Shown: positions 18,682 through 23,719 of the stretch, one piece after another
Position numbering within the stretch: position 1 is the first letter of the stretch
Layout of the letters: each line of letters opens with the position of its first letter
Assembly (NCBI GenBank): GCA_003024175.1
Contig: MDYQ01000286.1
Coordinates: forward strand, 1 to 23,719
Reading direction: 5' to 3'
Length of the DNA: 23,719 nt
Source: Planoprotostelium fungivorum
Taxonomy: Eukaryota; Evosea; Variosea; Cavosteliida; Cavosteliaceae
Position numbers and translations under genes: made by a program
The notes under the pieces: model-generated
Database searches by the model: none
What the model was told of the DNA's origin: nothing
What the model saw: the letters and a program-made list of their open reading frames with translations, nothing else

Positions 18682-21600
18682 TCATTCATTCTCCTGAAAC
18701 AACGGAGGCATCTCGAACAACTGGATGCTCTCAAACATAACGCTGGTCTTCTTCAATGTCCCCTCCACTACCTTGTTCACCAAGAAGCTACGATCAGCAT
18801 CTATCACATCGTCAATCTACAACCCGCCACCGGATCAACTCTTCACCTTTCGTCTTTGGAGTTTTTCCGGACTCTGATAGAGAAGCTTGAAGGATATCTT
18901 GCAGTTGCTCCAGTAATTGTTCCGCAAACTCCCCGATGAAAGGGCGGAGTGTGTACTGAATGAACTGCACGTCGATCTTGAAGAGTGTGAGATGATGATC
19001 ACCATCATCGGCGGACGTGGATGACGATGATGGTCACCTGCAGTTGAGCGAGGCCACCACGACTGAAAGAAGTCATCCTGGGTATGGATTCTAAGAAGAC
19101 CTGAAACACGTCAGACCTGATCGTGTCGATCGTGATGCGATGTGATCATGATCGTGATGTGATCATTGTGCGGTGATGATCGTCGTGATGATGTATGACC
19201 TGAAAGAGTGACGAAGTGAGGGACACTAAAGTCGACTGTGCCGCGTCGATCTGCAACGTGTTGATGATCTCGTGGTGCACGAAGACAACATACAGGAGCG
19301 AATCCAATACGTAACGACTGACAGCTGACGCGGTCAGACACTTGCGTCGTTACGCAGTGGCTCGTTCTCACCGTTGGGATCGACGTCAGTCTGCCAATTG
19401 ATTCCTGATAGTAAGAGCCCCCTCCTGACGATCCAACCCAACCGGATCGTTTTGTTTCTGACGTACCGAGAGAGGAGAAGTTCTTCTAATTCGGTCAAGA
19501 TCTGTGACACGCCCTACGAGAATGAGTCGTGTGAAATTCGCTGGAGAAGTGGTGGAGAATCGATGGATAATCGATGGAGAAGTAGTGGAGTTTCGATCAC
19601 CTGGCTGAAATTCGGTGGCTTCGTTGATTTGATTGTCTTTGCAAAAGAGATTTCCAATTCTGCGACGCCCAAAATCCGAATGTAATAAGAATTTGCCATC
19701 GTGAGAGCCAGATTGTGATCTTCTTTCGACAGATATTCCTCTTCTCTCTATTTCCTCCACGTCAATTTTCACGTAGATTTCGCGGAAAACTCACGTATTC
19801 CAATTTCCTCTCGCCGATGAGATCGTGAGTCTGCTGTCTCTCCAACTTCATCGTGGTTCCCTCTCCTCTCGATGCACTGATGCCTAAAGAATGTAGACAA
19901 TCAGAATAGACCAGTAGACACTCTCTGATGTTGTCTTCTACCTTCTTCATGTGCGACTGTGTGTACGTCAGAATGTCTACATTATCTTTCGAGAGAAAAC
20001 TCACGGAATTTTCGGTGACAACTCCTTCGATGCGTTGGAAGAGAGAGAGCATGAAATCGAGGAAATCTGTGGGAATTTTCGTGATGCGGATGTTTGATTT
20101 CCTCTCCACGGTCCATTTCTCCTTCTTGTGTAATTCTTCCAATTCTGTCTCCCTTCAGTTACACATTTCGATATCCTTCCTCTATAGATCGTCAATCGAA
20201 AAACTTTACCTCGCGTGGCGCTTTTGAAGAGAGAGTCGATGTAGAAAGAGGTGACGGCCTCGTTCAGCTTCTGCAAGGGTTGAAGGAAGAGCGTCCATAT
20301 ATTCATATCGAACAGCGTCTGATAGCACTGCTCTCGTTCATTCCTCTCTTCTCTTCACATCTTCACCATGGCAATCTCCATCGTGCATACTCTCGCGATG
20401 TCGAAATCTTCCAGGCGAAATTTCGTTCGGTCTTCGCTGAAGATAACGGTTCTGATCTTTTCACAATAGAAATCGATGATCAATAGATTTAGATCCATGT
20501 AAGAACCCTGTCCACTCTCGTTATTTCACATTCATGATAGTGAATCGATGGTGAAAGCAATCAACGATGTATAGATGTGGATGTGATGAGATAGTTTGAT
20601 CATCAACGGTGGCTGTAGCTGTGATGAACGCCTCACCTGATTGGGATCGTCCGTCGCGTTTGCACCTCTACTCCTTCCACTCTTCTCTTTCTCTCTTCCT
20701 TCTTCCTTCTCCTTTGGATGCTGCTCTCCATCATCAGACGAGAACGTATCATCGATGTCACCTCTAAATCACCAGTCATAGCTGCCTCCGTGATCTTCCA
20801 ATGCTTTGGAAAATAATTCAACAGAACGCTCGTGATGTCCCTGACGATCTTGTCCATCCTCCTCGATTTGTCTGTGGCTGATCGACGATCAATCGACGAT
20901 GTCGATCTCGATGAGAATCGCATCGACTCACATCCGGGTTTGTAAGATGCCGCCATGAATGCCATCATCCTGCAGATCTCGTCTTGTGAATACAACAAAT
21001 ACATGTTGATCGGGTCCTCTGGTGATTTTCCGAGAGAAACGACGGTGCTGATGGTCCTCTTTGCATCTTCTACGTTCATGTTGATGTCTTCTAATGATTT
21101 CAACAGACTCTCTGAATATCTGATGATGGTCAGGGGAGGGGAGGGAGGAGAGGTCACCTATTGACGATCTTGTGGATCTCAGATGAGATCTGTTGGAAGA
21201 TGCTGATCTGCGTCCCGGACAATAGATCGCCGATCCTCCGGTAATCGGAGACAACCTTCTCTCCTTTGTTCTGGATGACGATCAGGTGGATGATGATGAT
21301 GCTGTTATTGTTGTCTTTGTCCTTGTTGTTGATGATGTCGTTCATGTTATTGTTCTTGTTTTTGTGATGTTGTTGATGATGACACGTGATGACGCAGGAG
21401 ATGCGATGTGATGTCGGTTATGATGATGATCACGGTGATCACCTGTTGGATGTGTCTCTGTATTCTGACGGGTGTAGAGAAGATGTACTGATAGCCGTTG
21501 ATGATCTTCAATTGTTTCTTGATCTTATCTGCCTCCCCCTTCCTCTTCAAAAGATCGTCGAAGATCTCTCGCATCTCCCTCTGGAGTACTGCGCCGAGTC

Positions 21601-22572
21601 AGTTCCCGCCAAAATATCTACGTCATTCACCCAGGTAACCCTCTTCCACTTGCTTCGGTGTTCCGGCTTTGGCGAGTTTGTGGTAGTTCAACGTCTCGTG
21701 GACATCTTCAAACGTTCAGATCGAAAGTGAAGGAGGTCTCACTGTCTATGATGTCTTTGCAGCTGACGAACTTGGGGAAATTCTCTCTGACCAATGCCTT
21801 CAGACTTCGGTTTCGGTTCTTAATCGCGTCGTCGAAAGAGCTGAATCCGGTCTGTCTCACGTCATTCTCATGGTGATCCGCATCATAACATAATGAGTTG
21901 AAGCACGATGGAGTATGTTGAGTCGTTTCACCTTCAACTTGTTGAAAGGAGTGGAACGATGGACGGAGACCAGATACATCATGGCGTCGAACTCTTCATT
22001 CGTGAATGATAACTTCCCCGTCGTCGTTTCAAAGTGTCTGAGATAATGTCGATCGATGAAGCATGAGATGCATTCTCCCACTTGGATAACTTCTCCAGAT
22101 CACCCGTTGTGACTTTCTGACCTGTGATTGGATCTCGATTGAGATCTCCCTCCTCTTCTTTGCTTCTCTTCGTCTTAGCTCTGTCATCTCTTCAATATTC
22201 GAAGGCGAGAGGACCTAGTAGACAACATCTCACCCCCTCAACCCAAAATCGGCGGGTGTCAGAAGAGATGCATCCATCAAAGCATGTCTGGCGGGTAATT
22301 TCGTGAGTGAGTTCTTCCTCTGACTCTTCTTGATGGCGGTATCACCCTGTTTATCATCATCGTCTGAGGACGTCTCTTCGTCGGGTAATTTGAGTGGTTC
22401 CTTCTCTTCCAATTCAGCGACTTCGTCCCATGTTTGTGGTTCCAAATCTACATCTAAACTCTTGGGTTCTGATGATGATGTTAACCTCGTAAATCCTACG
22501 ATCGATGAGAGGATCACCTTGCACGACGGGCTTCCACCATCGTTTCTCGAGGGTCACGTATTCATCGCTCAT
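18682..22572 (-). CDS. EXOC2: Exocyst complex subunit SEC5 (EXOC2)
   Basis: A long, intron-rich gene. Well-supported exons: 22572-22518, 22468-22234, 22189-22082, 22037-21932, 21851-21743, 21705-21631, 21588-21443, 21270-21158, 21119-20932, the 20877 exon, and at the end 19317-19200, 19100-19038, 18976-18847 and 18800-18682. Exon borders in about 19.3-20.75 kb are only partly resolved. Sec5-type segments in order: LSFTNEEFDAMMYLVSVH, VRENFPKFVSCKDIID, GYQYIFSTPVRIQRHI joined to NKGEKVVSDYRRIGDLLSGT (the conserved Sec5 core), VLLNYFPKHWKIT, ELHKKEKWTVE, DHNLALTMANSYYIRI and VVFVHHEIINTLQIDA. Sec5 is a rod-like subunit of the octameric exocyst that tethers secretory vesicles to the plasma membrane. 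The IPT/TIG domain at the N-terminus of animal EXOC2 is not seen; an acidic, Lys-rich leader takes its place. Confidence 0.85.
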
Positions 22573-22721
22573 CGTGCCAGGCGCATCCCAGAAAATGAAA
22601 TTTTACAATTGTAATTGATAAGCAGTCTCATCTGTGTCTCGATTGCAGGATCATTCTGTCGATGAATTGTTAGCCACTGTCGTCGGTGGACTGACTCTTG
22701 TGACTTGTGATGAATCAATTT

Positions 22722-22763
22722 ATCACAAACTTAACCCCATTCATCACAAACTTAACCCCATTC
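22722..22763. repeat. Exact 21-bp tandem repeat, two copies
   Basis: ATCACAAACTTAACCCCATTC occurs twice back to back (22722-22742 and 22743-22763), followed by ATCAG. It lies about 30 bp before the left edge of the duplicated SAP segment and has no counterpart at the left copy, so it belongs to the insertion-side flank. Confidence 0.9.
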
Positions 22764-22792
22764 ATCAGTCGAACCGCGAAATGGACTGCGTG

Positions 22793-23389
22793 CACGGAGA
22801 GATAGATCTCGGAAACGGACATCCATCTGATGACATGCAGCGTGTCAGAAAGTCAATCGCGAGGAAGAAGAAGGTATTGATGATGCAGAAGAGGATGATG
22901 AAGACACGGGAGAAAGTGACGACGATGATGACGACGCGCAAGAGGGAATCAGGTTCTATGCGATCGATGAGGAAGAGGCAGAGAGACCTTTGTGGCGATG
23001 TTGCGAGTGTGGCACCCATACATCCTATACGATGTGTTGTCACATGATCATGTTCACGAGAGCAGAGAAAGGGGTGAGCTGCTATAGGCATGACATATAT
23101 GACATCATCTGACGTGTGCAAGAGTACAGAAGAGTCGGAGAATCATTCGGACGGAGATGCAGATGGAGATACAGACGATCATTCAGAGGAAGAGCAAAGT
23201 GAAGAGGACGAAGACAGCTTGATCGAGGATCTATCCAAGTTACGCATTGTAGATCTCAGAGCTGAGCTCAAGAAGAGAAAACAGCCTGTGGGAGGGTTGA
23301 AGGCTGAACTGGTCGCGAGACTAGCCAAAGCCAGACAAAACGATGCTGAATAGAGAGGTTTGAGTCAACGTGTCATCACATCACGAATC
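22793..23389 (+). pseudogene. Truncated inverted copy of the SAP-gene 3' end
   Basis: Holds intron 3, exon 4, intron 4, exon 5 and about 36 bp of 3' flank of the SAP gene, in opposite orientation. Introns are retained, so it arose by DNA duplication, not by reverse transcription. The promoter, exons 1-3 and the exon 3 donor are absent; the GTGAGAG donor is replaced by GGAGAGATAG. Frames stay open: the coding differences I see in exons 4-5 are one silent change and three amino-acid changes in the SAP end (Val to Ile, Ser to Leu, Asp to Ala). The acceptor CATGCAG and the intact exon 4/5 splice sites could still serve a new upstream exon, so a chimeric gene is possible, but none is evident. The terminal coding frame is 23090-23353. 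Confidence 0.8.
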
Positions 23390-23553
23390 CGACTTGGATG
23401 AATCGAGATATGGAATGTCTGTGTGATGTGTGTGTTGTTTATTGATTAATAATATGTATGTCATCTCATATTGGATGTATATATTATTATTGGATGACTT
23501 CATAGTCTTTTCGCCTGTACTTTACATCTACCTGACGTCATCATCACATATTT

Positions 23554-23718
23554 TCATTCATAAACACTCACTCGATACCTGGGATGGGTTTGGTTTATGA
23601 TACAGGTCACACTCTGCAGGGTACAGAAACGAGCGAAAGATGACGAGAATTCTTCCGAGACGAATTTGATCGGGATAGCGACATGACCGAACCTCCATTC
23701 ACTGGTGACCATGTCATT
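23554..23718 (-). CDS. Partial C-terminal exon of an unidentified gene (cut by right edge)
   Basis: An open frame enters from the right edge and runs 54 residues to TGA at 23554-23556. It reads NDMVTSEWRFGHVAIPIKFV and then SSFARFCTLQSVTCIINQTH, with protein-like composition. A GTATCGAG donor-like site follows an Arg about nine codons before the stop, so the true exon may end near 23577. No family is recognised from so little sequence. Confidence 0.4.
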   Translation of the reverse strand, partial: NDMVTSEWRFGHVAIPIKFVSEEFSSSFARFCTLQSVTCIINQTHPRYRVSVYE

Positions 23719-23719
23719 T

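Noticed and set aside
19111-19199. Palindromic GATCATGATC-rich tract as a regulatory repeat
   Set aside because: It lies wholly inside an EXOC2 intron and matches the GATC/GATGA word bias seen in other introns of this window.
21286-21410. ATG-started minus frame rich in Asn, Asp and Ile near EXOC2
   Set aside because: It lies mostly within the 172-nt intron 21271-21442; low-complexity AAC/GAC/ATC repeats explain the composition.
1-23719. CRISPR array, prokaryotic operon, rRNA or transposase genes
   Set aside because: No regularly spaced repeats, Shine-Dalgarno-linked gene strings, rRNA-like sequence or recognisable transposase or reverse transcriptase were seen.

Overview
The window is nuclear DNA from a microbial eukaryote, almost certainly one with a cilium or flagellum. 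Genes are densely packed on both strands and broken by many very short GT-AG introns, mostly 37-60 nt, with a few of 80-172 nt. Most donors read GTGA. TAA, TGA and TAG all end recognisable proteins, so the genetic code is standard. Almost every gene had to be rebuilt by splicing; the exon phases close exactly (coding length divisible by three) in every complete model given here except the exocyst gene, whose middle is unresolved. I cannot name the species. TMEM216-like and PPIL6-like proteins point to a ciliated lineage.

Layout, left to right: a secreted or membrane G8-domain protein (minus, cut by the left edge); a structured intergenic region with a perfect 32-bp palindrome; a CorA/MRS2 magnesium channel (minus); a SETD3/Rubisco-LSMT-like SET methyltransferase (minus), divergent from a YAE1 iron-sulfur adaptor (plus); peroxisomal alkyl-DHAP synthase AGPS (minus), divergent from mitochondrial aminomethyltransferase GCVT (plus); an unrecognised basic protein (plus); an unrecognised Ser/Pro/Tyr-rich protein (minus), divergent from a TMEM216/TMEM80-family protein (plus); a Dal5-type MFS anion transporter (plus); a PPIL6-type cyclophilin (minus); an unrecognised 552-residue SAP-domain protein (minus); a small membrane protein (minus); the exocyst subunit SEC5/EXOC2 (minus); a truncated inverted copy of the SAP gene's 3' end (plus); and a fragment of one more minus-strand gene at the right edge.

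The genes are housekeeping and unlinked in pathway: ether-lipid synthesis, glycine cleavage, Mg2+ uptake, Fe-S protein maturation, exocytosis and protein methylation. Several are paired head-to-head over 64-364 bp. Two or three are plausibly ciliary (TMEM216-like, PPIL6-like and perhaps the neighbour sharing the TMEM216 promoter). The most unusual items are the recent, nearly identical inverted duplication of the SAP-gene tail, the SAP protein itself, the palindrome and hairpin cluster at 515-814, and at least one stop-free intron of 3n length whose retention would be silent.
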